64,000 bases of DNA from Chrysoperla carnea (taxonomy: Eukaryota; Arthropoda; Insecta; Neuroptera; Chrysopidae): the NCBI RefSeq assembly GCF_905475395.1, contig NC_058342.1:32570140-32634139 (forward strand), read 5' to 3'. Each line of letters starts with the position of its first letter. The stretch's first letter is position 1. The position numbers and the translations under genes are program-made. Below, piece by piece: positions 50,001 through 62,400 of this stretch. The notes beneath the pieces were generated by a model that was given only the letters and a program-made list of their open reading frames with translations, searched no databases and was not told the origin of the DNA.

Positions 50001-53000
50001 AAATCGAGTTCATTTTACGATTAGGCGAATAGTTTCTGAGAAAAGCGATATTTCGGAGCAATTTTCGACGTTATTTCGAAAACTAGGTGTCCAATCATTA
50101 AATAAATACGATTTTTGTAATTTTTGGGTCAAAATTACCTTATATATTGAGTTTCATCGAAATCGGAAACAACAATTTATTTTCGATTTATTGAATTTTT
50201 TTTAAGGGGTACCCCTTAGAAAAAATCGAAAAAAACGCGAAAAAATTTTCGCTTTGGAATTTGATGAAACTTTGTTTCTAAGGTAAACTTGACCCAAAAA
50301 ATTCAAAAATCGGGTTCATTTTACGATTGGACGAATAGTTTCAGAGAAAAGCGATATTTCGGAGCGATTTTCGACGTTATTTCGAAAACTAGGCGTTCAA
50401 TCATTAAATAAATACGATTTTTGTATTTTTTGGGTTAAAATTACCTTATATACTGAGTTTCATCGAAATCGGAAGTATCAATTTATTTTCGATTTATTGA
50501 ATTTTTCTTAAGGGGTACCCCTTAGAAAAAATCGAAAAAATCGGGAAAAAATTTTCGCTTTGGAATTTGATAAAACTTTGTTTAGAAGGTAAACTTAACC
50601 TAAAAAATTCAAAAATCGGGTTCATTTTACTATTGGGCGAATAGTTTCTGAGAAAAGCGATATTTCGGAGCGATTTTCGACGGTATCTCGAAAACGAGGT
50701 GTCCAATCATTAAATAAATACGATTTTTGTAATTTTTGGGTCAATATTACCTTATATAGTGAGTTTCATCGAAATCGGAAATAACAATTTATTTTCGATT
50801 TATCGAATTTTTATTAAGGGGTACCCCTTAGAAAAAATCGAAAAAAACGGGAAAAAATTTTCGCTTCGGAATTTGTTAAAACTTTGTTTATAAGGTAAAC
50901 TTGACCCAAAAAATTCCAAAATCGGGTTCATTTTACGATTGGGCCAATAGTTTCTGAGAAAAGCGATATTTCGGAGCGATTTTCGACGTTATTTCGAAAA
51001 CTAGGTGTCCAATCATTAAATAAATACGATTTTTGTAATTTTTGGGTCAAAATTACCTTATATACTGAGTTTCATCGAAATCAGAAATAAAAATTTATTG
51101 CAACAAAATCCGGGATAATTTGAATTTTGATCCAAATTACTTTTATTGTTTATAGGAAAATTAGAAATCGCACCTGAAGTAAAATGGATTAAATTTAATA
51201 TTAAACAAACTGGATTTTATCGAACAATGTATGACGATTCCCTTTGGATGAAATTAATCGAAACATTATATGAAAATCACACTGCGTTTAGCGCGGCTGA
51301 TCGAGCCAACTTAATTGATGATGTATTTTCCTTATCAAGGTAATTTCCTTAATTTTGCTCAAATGTTTCTCAAACATTTAATTGAACGATGACTAAATTT
51401 TTTTTAGAGCTGGTTTAATTAATGCAAGTGTCCCATTAAAATTATCACTGTATTTAACAAAGGAACGAGAATATGCGCCCTGGAAAACAGCGGTTAATCA
51501 TTTACAAACATGGAGTCGATTTTTAACCGAGTCCGCAGCATATAAATTATTTATGCAATATATTCGACAACTAATTCAACCGGTTACGGAATATGTCGGT
51601 TGGATTGATACTGGATCCCATATAATGAAGTAAGTCGACCGAGGGGGGAACACTTTTGATTTTGAGTATTTAGAGTTCAAGGGGATTCATCTAATGTTAA
51701 TAACTGCAACTGGAGAAGAGGAGTGGAGTTTTTCCACCAGGAAATATTGCCTGAATTATCTACCGTTACCACTAGAAAACTTTTCCACCTTCACTCCATA
51801 AATTTGTCGACGATAAGTCATTAGTCGAATTAAACCGGGAAATGTTAAAAACCTACCCGACAGAAGCGATTTCAAAATTTCTTTTTTGGAGTTTACTCCT
51901 TAAGGTTTCTTTTTACGCAATCTATCGTGCGTAATTTTCACTTTTTAGTAACGCGCCTGTATAACTAGTGTCCTATCGACAAAGCATCTATTGTTTGAAA
52001 CTGACAATAACCTGACGGGCACAGCACACTATACAACACTTAAGGAGTGAACTCCAGTCGTACGTTGGAGCTGACACCCGCAAAGAAGACTGCTAGGTTC
52101 CATGTGTAAATTTGAAACCTCCTTATTTTTCCTTTTTTCCACAGATTATTACGCTCAAATATTTTATCGCTAGCGATTTTAAGTGATGTAGAAAGTACGG
52201 TTAAAGAAGCACGCACACGTTTTAATAAATGGATGACAGATCAGTATAAAATTTCGCCAAATTTAAAAGAAATAATTTATTCGGCTGGTATCAAACATGG
52301 CGGCCTACAAGAATGGCAACACTGTTGGAAAGAGTATAACCAATCGAAAACGACAAAGGAACGTTTAGCGTTAATGAATGCGTTAGGTGCAACATCAGAT
52401 CCATGGCTGTTACAAAGGTATCTCTAATGCTTACAACTTTTGTTTGAAACTTTTATCCATAAATGATTTTGATTGATAGGTATTTGTTGACATCCTTAAA
52501 TCGGGACATGGTCAATGTACAGGATGTCAAAGTTGTGTTGTCATCAGTGGCGACAAATCCAAAAGGTCAATTGTTAGCATGGCGACATTTGAAAGCATAT
52601 TGGTCGGACATCCATACGTTATTTGGTAATGAATCCCAAGCATTAGGAAATCTCATTTCAACAGTTACTTCCTATTTATCAACGCCTTATGATTATCAAG
52701 AAGTGAGTGATTTTTTCAAAATAGAACTTAAGATCCTTCGGCAGTGACGTAACTATAGGGTGGCAGGGCTGGCAAAATCTCACGGGCCCCCGACCCAAGA
52801 GGTCGCGCACTCAGAAATAAATTTTTGACTTTGTACCTCAGGTACAAGCAAAATAAAATACTCAGTTTTCCAATTTCAGTGTTTTGCAGCCTTCAACTTT
52901 TCAAATTTACATGACACAGATTTATTTAAAAAAAAGCTCTAGAATTTGTTGATATATATAAAAAAAGACATACCTGAATCATTTTCCAAGGAAATTCTCA

Positions 53001-53393
53001 GTTTTCGGTCCACTTTCAGAGATGAAATAGAAAAGTCTTCATGTATTAGAGACCTTGCTGATTTATTATTAATAAAGAATCATTTTATGTCCTGCAGCTT
53101 TCTTGAAGTATGCACTGCATTCATGTTATTTGTTACAATTCCTGTGACTACACGGGTCCCAGATGGTATAGTTACACCACTGCCCTTCGGTCCCTTCAAT
53201 GCGATTATAATTAGGTTTGATTAAATATTTGTAATAATTCTTGTTTCAGGTAATGTCTTATTTTGAAAAAATAGATATTGGGCCAGCGAAAATAGCGTTA
53301 AATCAAAGTTTAGAAATGATACGTCTAAATATACAATGGATGAACCATAACGAAAACGATATATCAAATTGGTTGAAACAAAATCAAATTTAG
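47053..53393 (+). CDS. M1-family zinc aminopeptidase, type II membrane (aminopeptidase N-like)
   Basis: Exons (acceptor-defined): 47066-47218, 47314-47502, 47567-47649, 48104-48484, 48546-48771, 48986-49140, 49194-49601, 49660-49894, 51156-51339, 51408-51629, 52145-52417, 52480-52702, 53250-53393; all phases agree. Counting from ATG 47053 gives 962 residues. A short tail and signal-anchor helix (ALVITAAVFITIFAVSIII, residues 30-48) put the catalytic part outside the cell. Next come PWNNIRLPHF, ARSAFPCFDEP, GAMDN (359-363; the family norm is GAMEN), the zinc site HELAH (395-399) with Glu418 of WLHEG, and the transition-state Tyr481 (MTYNKAAS). The C-terminal half has WIKFNIKQTGFYR and the ERAP1-like helical domain. 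M1 enzymes remove N-terminal residues from peptides. With no C-terminal hydrophobic tail it is not GPI-anchored like lepidopteran midgut APNs. The exact 5' end is uncertain. Confidence 0.92.
49936..51110. repeat. Four-copy array of a palindromic ~306-bp satellite in an aminopeptidase intron
   Basis: It fills most of intron 49895-51155. The exact 14-bp palindrome AAGGGGTACCCCTT falls at 50204-50217, 50510-50523 and 50816-50829, spaced 306 bases. Around each, about 85 bases on either side are inverted copies ('gggtcaaaattacctta' against 'taaggtaaacttgaccc'). A second dyad lies in the 'gcgatatttcggagcgatttt' part. Copies differ by only a few per cent, so amplification is recent compared with the HUWE1 copy. 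Confidence 0.85.
51888..52055. mobile_element. 168-bp MITE with 17-bp TIRs
   Basis: The left end GGAGTTTACTCCTTAAG is inverted at the right end as CTTAAGGAGTGAACTCC. Internal 'aagcatctattgtttgaaact' and 'aacctgacgggcacagcac' recur at 56635-56680, where a left end 'gagtttactccttaag' is also present (about 56541) but the right end is missing. It lies in the intron 51630-52144. Confidence 0.75.
52742..53182 (+). mobile_element. hAT element with 8-bp target duplication and transposase remnant
   Basis: The ends CAGTGACGTAACTAT and ATAGTTACACCACTG are inverted repeats of hAT type. They are flanked by TCCTTCGG (52734-52741) and CCCTTCGG (53183-53190), an 8-bp duplication with one mismatch, as expected for hAT insertion. 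Inside, the plus strand at about 52960-53160 encodes SFLEVCTAFMLFVTIPVT, resembling the hAT C-terminal dimerisation region (normally '..LxIFLTxPVTxASxERSFS'), cut just before the catalytic-domain tail. It is internally deleted and immobile by itself. It sits in the last aminopeptidase intron. Confidence 0.8.
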
Positions 53394-53548
53394 ACTAAAT
53401 TTAAAAAAAAATTTACAAAAATGGGATCAACTCTTGATTTTCATATCGGATTTTCATCTACACATCAATCACAATCTGTATTTATTAAGTTTTCATAAAT
53501 AGCCCAGCAAAACAATTTTCTCTTTACTCAAAAAAAAAAAAACATATA

Positions 53549-53899
53549 CTCAAAATCGATTAAAACGACAAATCGCTTATTACGACCAATCGGCAAAATC
53601 CAAACTGAATCCAAATATATCGGTTATAATAACTGAAGTGATTTTATATACAAGTTACAGTAAAGTTGATTGAACTTTTACTGTAACATTGACAAATGAA
53701 AGTTTACTCTATGATTCTTGATACTATAGATACTGAATGTACAGTTTCTAATATAACATTGAAGGTGGCAGCACTTTGCAGTCGTTGTTTTACCACAACA
53801 ATAACATCGGATAAAATAACGCCCAATCGTCATTAGAATTACTCGTCTATAACGATCATAATTGTAGGTCCCTTCATTGTCGTTATAATTCATTTTGAG
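53549..53899. mobile_element. pogo-like TIR element
   Basis: The left end CTCAAAATCGAT and right end ATTCATTTTGAG are flanked by TA (53547-53548 and 53900-53901). Subterminal 'acgacaaatcgcttattacga' and 'cattgtcgttataatt' follow the family pattern. It lies about 155 bases past the aminopeptidase stop, so it may be part of its 3' UTR. Confidence 0.7.
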
Positions 53900-56072
53900 T
53901 ATATTTGTATATTTCAATTTGAAAAAAATTACGGTTTTATCCCTATCTCTTTTAAAAAACCTTTTCACACCGAAATCCTAAAGAGTAAAGACTGTTTTTT
54001 CTAAACAATTTGGAAATAAATGAGTTAGAATGTTGGTAATGAAAAAAAAAACGGATTCAATTCCCCTCTCTTTCTGAATTGGTTGGATCCACTAACATCC
54101 TAACCATAATTTGTTGGCCTTAACAAATATCATTAAAAAAATTATCTTATTCATTTTAACTTTAAATTCACTCTGAATTTTTCAAAAATGTCTCGAAAAC
54201 TTTCATAAATTAGGATCTCAGATCATTTTTTATAATTCAAAAAGTGGGATTCGATTAAAATTTTAAATTTCGTGGATGGCATGATAGAAATCATGAACAC
54301 CCGAAATGTTCTGCCAAGGCACAAAAAAGCCTCTAGTTGTTACTTACAAATTTAAATTTGAGTCCTAGCTGTTTCGTCACAAATTATAAAACGCACACAA
54401 GTGATCCTAACCGGTCTTAAGTATCCGAATCCAGTGAATGAATTGTAAACGATCCGTTTCTCCAAGGATTTTCGAGGTTTCGATATCATCAGCTCTTTTC
54501 AAGTTGATGAAGTTGAATGCTATAAAATTGCAGAATTAAGCTTCTTGTTTATTACAATAAACGAAAAGAAAATAGTTTTGACGCATACGTAACGTAACGC
54601 ATCATATTATTAGTTCTATTACTCGATACTAGATGGTTCTGTTCCATAAGTATAAAGTATTTCATCAACTGACTGAATAATAAACTGAAATAACTGAAAG
54701 AGCCTAAATTTTCTGGCCCTGCTCTAAAGTATTTAAAATCGCCAGGAGCCACTCAGATATAGTTTTGGACATTTTGAAAAATTTCGAAATATATATGTTT
54801 ACTATCTACTTTCTTAAAAATTTCTGTATAAAATTTGATGTTTTAAGTGTAAAGAAAGACTTAGATAAACATTCTTAAAAGTATGCGGGGAAATATATTC
54901 TAGGAGTGTTTAGAAACGTATACTAAATATAGTTAGACTTTACGCACATTTTTAGATGTCTAAGAGTTTATTTATGTATCCATGTTAAGACAAGTCATAG
55001 ATTTAATCCTTTTTTTCAAGGATTAGATTGTGTGATTTTATTTTCAATTTCAGGCTGTCTAATTTTCTTAAGTATAAGAATGGTCGAAGACTTTGATTAC
55101 TATACTGTCATCCCGTTTGACCACTGACCACTTTTTAAATTTTCCCTAAAATTGTAATTCACCTGGAAAATAATCGTTTACAAGCAAAAAAAGAGATGGT
55201 CGTCTGAACATATCTTGTGGTTTGGGGGATTATTCAAATTTGCAAACTAACGTGTTGCGTCTTGTATTTTTCGCACAACTTTAATAGTTAAAAAATAACC
55301 ACCCTTAGCCTGTATGACTTTTTCCCTTAAGAACCAAAGATCAAATCCATTTTTATACTTGGATGTTAGAGCCAAATTTTTATGTCTAATTGTCTATATT
55401 AATTATGTTCATTAATCACTATTGATTTCTCTTGGACCCATTTCACCACTAAAACTTTTAAACTGCCCACAAAAAAATTTCTATAATAATTCACAGAATT
55501 GAATGGTGTTCATTTATATTTTTAAAATTGGTGAAATTGGCCCTTTTGAATTTGGCCAAAGAAAAAAAAACGGAAAAAAGATTTCAGTTTCATTGACGCA
55601 TTAACAATAAACGACGCCAAGCGTTAAACACGGAAACCAAACGAAGTCATATTATAAACAAGCGAGATAGATCAAAAATACTTTAACGCCATGAAGTGAC
55701 GCATGCGCAAAACGATCACACTAGAGTCCTGCGTCAACAGAGTGAGAGGATTATATCGTCTTCAAAGTGACATTTTCAACTGTACCTCTCATTCTACTGG
55801 CAATGTGATAGTATTACATACATGATTAGATCATGGAAACCAATCAAAAGTCATGTTAGTTGTTATCTATAATGCCTCACTGAAGCTGAACCTTAACCAT
55901 TTGAAAATATGACGAACAAAAGAAAAAATTCAAAAAGCACTAGAAGCAAATCACATATTATAAAAAAAAAAAAATGAAATTCGACATCGAATTCTTTTTT
56001 TATAACTGTAAGGGGAACGCCAATTAATTCAAGATGAAAATTATTTTCTTATATTGAACTATCTTCTATATA

Positions 56073-56270
56073 CAGTCCAAAATCGGTTACCCGATGAAAA
56101 ATGAAAGTTCGATCCTCGAATGCAAGCTGAAATATCAAAACTTCGGGTTGGGATGTATCATCTCGACGCTCAACCTTTTGATATTCCAACTTGTTTTTTG
56201 ACAGTCGAGGATTTTCTTCAAAGAAGGTTGATTCTTAGTAAGCAAGCATAATTGTAGCCGATTTTAACTG
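56073..56270. mobile_element. Short pogo-like TIR element
   Basis: The left end CAGTCCAAAATCGGTTAC and right end GTAGCCGATTTTAACTG are flanked by TA on both sides (56071-56072, 56271-56272). At 198 bp it is the smallest copy. Its interior has its own dyad ('gatcctcgaatgcaag' against 'gtcgaggatt'). Confidence 0.7.
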
Positions 56271-56823
56271 TATGTTCAATCCTTCATCTTGTCTTCTTCA
56301 CACCACTCGGATAACGGTTTAATTAATGAATTACTTATTCTAAGATTATATTGTAATATTTTTTTCTAGTAAACAAAAAATAAATTGTCAAAAAAAAAAA
56401 CCAAATGAAACATTTCATAATGAAATTTTTAATAAAATGTATTTCAGAAAGAAACCAACTGTCATTATTATTCACATTTACTTCTTTGTCGATTTATTTT
56501 TACAGGTTTCCTAACAATTCATACTTTTCCTTGATTTTTTGAGTTTACTCCTTAAGAATCGATTTTCATATAAGGAGCCGGTACGTTTTTAGTAATGCGT
56601 GTGTATAATTTGTATACTTGTGTGCTGTTAACAAAGCATCTGTTGTTTGAAACTAACAAAAACCTGACGGACACAGCACGGATAAGCTAAAACTTTCTGA
56701 TGCTAAAACAGGTTGCAGCACAACGGTATATCTATAATAACTCCAGGCCCGTGTCCAAGAAAGGAGTTTTGGGGGTCAAAACCCCTTCCATTAGAGAATC
56801 TGTCCACATAAATTTTGAATTGA

Positions 56824-57210
56824 CAATATAGTCCTGTAAATGCACTTATTTATGGATGCATTTCCATTGACGAATCAAATATTCATGGATATTTTGAGCT
56901 CGCGGTACATTCTTTGGCTTTGTCTTTGAGTCTTGGCGAGGCTATCGAACTAACTGATGCTGCGAAACATATTTTGATTGAAAGAAGAGTAAATGGCGGA
57001 GAAGAGTTAAGAAAAGTTTTCAAAACAAGGAGCGATATCTGCGATCAATACAACAAAGAAGTGCGAAGCCAAGGATTAACGAAGACTAAAAAAAATAAGA
57101 AAAATCGACGCCGTCTGATTTTTACATTACCTAGGAGGCCTGAAGGATTGCATTGCCTATGGGTGAAAAAGAAAATTGGAAATTTAAAAAAAAAGTTGAA
57201 AATAGTTTGA
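56824..57210 (+). other. Unrecognised 128-codon open reading frame
   Basis: It is open from just after a TGA at 56821 to a stop at 57208-57210. It contains HSLALSLSLGEAIELTDAA, ILIERRVNGGEELRKVF and a very basic stretch TKKNKKNRRRLIF. The composition is unlike the AT-driven spurious frames around it: balanced residues and amphipathic helices. There is no ATG near the beginning, so it would need an upstream exon or be a truncated remnant. I recognise no family. A degraded transposon protein or a gene fragment is the likeliest reading. Confidence 0.3.
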
Positions 57211-57719
57211 TAACATTTAATATGATTTCAAAAAACAATTAATATTTTGTTAAATAAAAAATATTTTTTATATAATAATTCATCAAAGACAAACGTCTAA
57301 ACGTTTTAAATATCACTGAAAATGGTGTCTAAGCTTTTGCCTCCATACTGTATTTATGTTTCCCAACTTCTAACCCGTTTTGATCACACAGTTTACTAAA
57401 AAATCATTTATACTCCTAGAAAAATCACTTATACATTCGTTTTAAATATTTATCCTGTCTCTAACTGAACTTATGCCTAAATTAAGATATTTCTCTACCA
57501 TAAAAGTTGCTACCTATCCAAAACGAGCCTCAAATATCAGCATAAAAGACACCATTATTACAAATAACTATTTTGTTTTACTCCAATCAGATAAACCACA
57601 TATATGAACTCCAAAAATCTTTCAAAACATTTAAAATTTGGATGGAATACAGGAAAAAGCACGCTAAATAAAAAACTGTCTGGTGATAGAAAATTCATAT
57701 ACTGTTTTATCTAAAATAG

Positions 57720-57960
57720 AGAGTGATTCAGAAGCTATTCTCACAATTACTTCGACTCTATAGTCAACGATTTGGTGTGGGGATTCTAAGATCCATCAAT
57801 CCTGGAAGAAATCCCGGCAGAATCCTATGGCTTCATTTGATAAAAATCTCTTACCCAAGAATGCCTCGCCTTCGAGTGATAGATTGCTCTCAAGGAGAGC
57901 ACTAAGGACCCTTTGGTCTAGGTGCTTGGGACCTATTTGAGTTCCCCTCGAGGTGAGGAC
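57720..57960 (+). pseudogene. Non-LTR retrotransposon 3' fragment
   Basis: 'ccatcaatcctggaagaaat', 'gaatgcctcgccttcg', 'aaggagagcactaaggac' and 'tctaggtgcttgggacc' parallel, in order, the stretch 62925-63115. This is the 3' end of the element whose coding tail is preserved in the VPS50 intron. Confidence 0.5.
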
Positions 57961-59432
57961 GATTTAGACATATCCCATCCTTATCAATTATTACTATTAA
58001 AATCATACCCAGGACCCCGTACCATTTCGTTAGGAAAAAATGAGAATAACTTCACTATAAGAGTCACTAGTTTCGAAAAAAAAAAAACTATAATCGAATA
58101 TTCGAATATTGTAAACTGAGTTAGCACCAACAACAAAAATTGGATTCGTAATTATTGAAAACATAAAAAAATTTTTATTTGGTTTTTAGTTTTGTTTTTA
58201 TATTTGTGAAATATAAATTTGTACAAAATGATCGTTAATTATTACAAACCCTTCCCGACAGTCGAACGTGATCAGTCGCGAATCTAGCATAATTCTTCAG
58301 CTGGATCCGCGCCTGAATTTCATTAAATAATATATATTAAACTACACAATTCCAATAAATAGATTCACATTCATTCCACATACAAATTTAATAATTAATT
58401 TTTTTAAACGAGATTCAGGGTATTCAGATTAATTATAATTAATTCGGTCCTGGTTCTAGCCGATAATCCGAAAAAAATTGAAAAAAAATAAGTCACACAT
58501 GGTAAAATTTCGATAGCTAAGAAACATCTTACTGTTTGACAATTGGCCAATCGAGCTCTCTAAATCTATTTCGTCAATTTGGCCTTTTATGGATGAAGGT
58601 GGGAAAAGCGAGCCCCTAACATATAGTCTAAGTAGATTGTTGCTCCTAAAAGGTGCGAAGGATCATCGTACGAAGGTCTATTTTTCAGAGAAAACGATCA
58701 TTTCAGAAGCCAGGTTACAATTAGAGGGCACAGATCCTATCTAGGTTTTAGAAATACGAAATTGAGTGACGACAGATATTAACCACTAGTTTCAAGATTC
58801 TACGATTTAAAATTACCTTCAACTTAACCTGAATTTAAAGAAATCAGATAATAGATTACATTCAAGTAGGAGACCCTGCAAGATACGAAAATGGTTCTCC
58901 TCTGAGAAAGATACAATCCCATCTTAAATAAAATTTTACCCTCCATTAAGTATTTTTCTAAAGCCAATATCACACTAAAATCCTCTCAAAGACAACAATA
59001 ATATTAAAACAAATAATTTGTACTACATTAGGACAAATTTTTGTACAAAATCACATAGAGCATGCGCATGCGCCATTCATAAGTTTAACATTGAATAATT
59101 TAAAATAAAATTTTACTTATACACCCGGTGTAAAATTATATTCGAGAAAAGTTTAGTTTTGGGAACTTCTAAGACTTGTTTGGTGTCTAGAAGTTCTAAA
59201 ATTGAAAAGGGTCAACAATTTCTAGAATGCAGAAGCGAGATCGTTAAAAGTTGAACGAGTTTCGTCCTCTGATAACGGTTTTCTTATAAAATGAACCAGA
59301 ACTAAAATTTTTGGTTAGGAAATAAAATTAAAAAATAAGAAGAGACTATAAATTTGTTGTGTCAGTGTGTCAGTATGTCAGTACGTTCTGGAATGATGTT
59401 TGAACTAGTTAATCTCGCATTAAATCAATTGG

Positions 59433-62400
59433 CTATCTACTCCTTTCAATATCTTCAATAATTCCACATAATTTTTGGCGAGTTTTCTTACTTATATGGT
59501 TGATACATGCGATTAAACCGTACATATGTTTTGCTGAATATTCCTGAAAATGCGAACAAATTTTCTGTGTTAATTTACAAACAGTTTGAAAAATAAAATT
59601 AATTATACGACCCATAGACGTTCAAGATAATCATTTTCATAATCGATAAAATATTTTAATCTTAGCATCTGTCCAGGACAAGGCAGACTTAGACCATAAC
59701 AACTAGAGCACAGTTGAGAAGGGTGGTGTAACTCTTGACAGGAAAACCCCACAAAATTAATTCGATTCCAAGCGATAAAAAAAATTTTGAACGTATATGA
59801 GCGGATTTATCAAAATACATACCGTATGTTCCCTAATAAATTGTTCAATAGAATTTTCTGGTAGATAGTATGCTTTAATATACCATTCGACGTAATCTCG
59901 ATGTGGCATCGAACGTATTTTTGTTGTTTTTTCGAAAGTGGACATAAATTGAGTAAAATCTAATTGCATTAGACCACGTCCACCATTCGAACATTTCTTG
60001 GCGTTGCTAAAACTATTCGAAAAATTAAAATTTAATAAAAAACGAGAACTTTATCGAATTCGATTTGTTCTTACCCTTCGACTAGTGTATGCGTAATAAC
60101 ATGTGCGACACTCTCCCAAACACAATAATAAACATCCGAAGGCATTTGTAATTTTTCCTCAATATCTTCTAAGCGCATTGCAAATATTTGTACTTCCTAA
60201 AAATAAATTAATTAATGAATTATGAAATAACACCGTTATTCGTTGCATCAGATTTTGCATACTCGAAAACTTACTCGAAGTAGTACATCAATATATTTAT
60301 TGTGCTCGGACATAACATCTTTCACTTCCCAATTCACTTTCGACATTGATAGTAATGTTTGTCGTAAATCAAATGATTGTGACGCAACCGCCATATAAAT
60401 CGGTTTTCGTAAATCTTTTGCTACTGATATTGTCTAAAAAGGACACAAAATATTACTTCCAATTTTATAATTCAAGATTAAGGGTTACTTTAAAGTACAG
60501 TGGCGAATTTATTAAATCAGTGCTCCTTCTCGGGTCATATCTTTATATGGATGGGTCAAGGGCCGGAGATCTATAGGGTCCGGGGGTTTATGGGCCCAGA
60601 ATAATATGATAAATTCCTTTTGGCCAATATTCGATGGGTTTTTAATCATACCGAGATGTGTAACACGTAAGATTACGAAAGACTATCTTCTCAGATAATC
60701 CGATCGTATTACGATCTCTTTATTAAATTAGCCACTGTTTAAGTGTCTAAGTGTTATCCCAATTAGTAGCTTACCTGATTATAAAAATGACTAATTGTAT
60801 GAGAATGTTCTGGTGGTACTAAATATTCTAAATAGTTTTCTAAATGTTCAAATTGTTTCGCTAAAAAAATTAAACTTTCAACAGCAACAATTCGTACAGT
60901 TAAACCGTATAAATTTTCTGGTGAATTAATTTTAACGCACGTATTTAAATACGGACATTGTACATTTAACGATTGTAAATCTTTCGGATTATTTTTCGTT
61001 TCTTTTAAATGACTGACTGATGATGTTGATAAATTTGAGGTATCTAAATCATTTAAATTGGAATCCGAATAACTTTCTGTATTTGATTTGATCAATTGTT
61101 CAGATATTCGTTTCAGAACAGCATTCAATTTTATTGAGTACAAGCTTCCACCACCAACGGACTGAAAAAAAAAACAGCTTACTTAACCTCTTTAATTAGA
61201 AAAAAAAAATAAAAACTAAACTCGTATGGCGTAAACAGTTAAAATTAATTGAAAGTACGTCTATGGTTTCATTAAATATTTCTTTTGAAAAAATGAAACA
61301 AGTCCTGTTCTAGAATGTTTTAAATTTTAATGAATTTGGGAAATGCCAGGGCTGTTTTTAATAATTTTTGAAATGGAGAAACTTACAAGATCTGAAGTAA
61401 AGCATGAATTCACCGAATACAAATAATACTCAAACAATTGAGTCAAACAATAAAAAATATCCAAACTAATTGGCTGTAATAATTTCGACATTTGTAAATA
61501 TTTTCCAATTTGCCTTAGGACACTTAACGTTGTATTTGTTAATAAAATATGACGACCGCTTGATTTTTCATGACCATGACGATGTTTTCGAATTGAATGA
61601 TTATTTTGATTTGTGGACGTTTCATTTCTAAAAACAAAAATATTATCAGATAAGTTTCAAAATAAAATGGAGGATTTATGAATATTTTACATCATTTGAG
61701 TTTCGTCAATAAATTCTCTGGTAACTTCTTCATTTTCTGAGTCTGTATCCGTTTCTGTGTTGTGTAAGGCATTTGGATCATCATCCTAAAAAAAATTAAG
61801 GTCAATATGAATATACGACGAGAAACTTGAATGGGGAGGGAAGCAGGAAAAGCTGGCTGTCTTTTGTTTTCAATCAATTGAAATTTATTTGAATTTCACT
61901 TGTTTTCAATCACTTAAACAACCTGATGCGTATTACAAAGTCACGCCACGGCCGATTATTAAGCCCCGCCCAGATAGGCGTCGTAAATTGAGAAACGGGC
62001 GTTTATAGTTCGGCATAGGAGTTTCACGTCCTTATATATTTATATATATGTTCTTGAGTCAACCATTTGTCAAACTTGTACAAATTTGTTTTTCCAAAAA
62101 ATCCTTTTTGGTTGAAACGAGTTTATCTTATAGACTCCTGGGGCGAAGATAGAAGGCAGGGAAGTCTCGAAAACAGAAAATATTTCCGTATCGCTGTTAG
62201 ATTCGACAGAATCCTAAAATTATCTAAAATAAACCTATACTCTAGGAATGAATAAACTCTACCACAACTTACATGAATAGTATCCGATAAAATATTCTCA
62301 TCCGTCAAGGTATCATCGAATTTAATATCGAACGGTGTATAATTAACATCGAAACGTATAAAGTATTTATCGGATGTGGTGCTCCCTTCCTGCGAATGAT

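Larger units (their letters stand above)
53394..59432. other. Intergenic region between convergent aminopeptidase and VPS50 genes
   Basis: It holds the 3' UTRs of both genes (ends not defined), pogo-like elements at 53549-53899 and 56073-56270, a MITE remnant at about 56540-56685, an unexplained ORF at 56824-57210 and a retrotransposon fragment at 57720-57960. I see no other gene. Confidence 0.5.

Noticed and set aside
49936-51110. Coding exon within the repeat-filled aminopeptidase intron
   Set aside because: The flanking exons join in phase (G|GA) and the protein reads through without a gap compared with the family. The frames in the array are repeat-derived.
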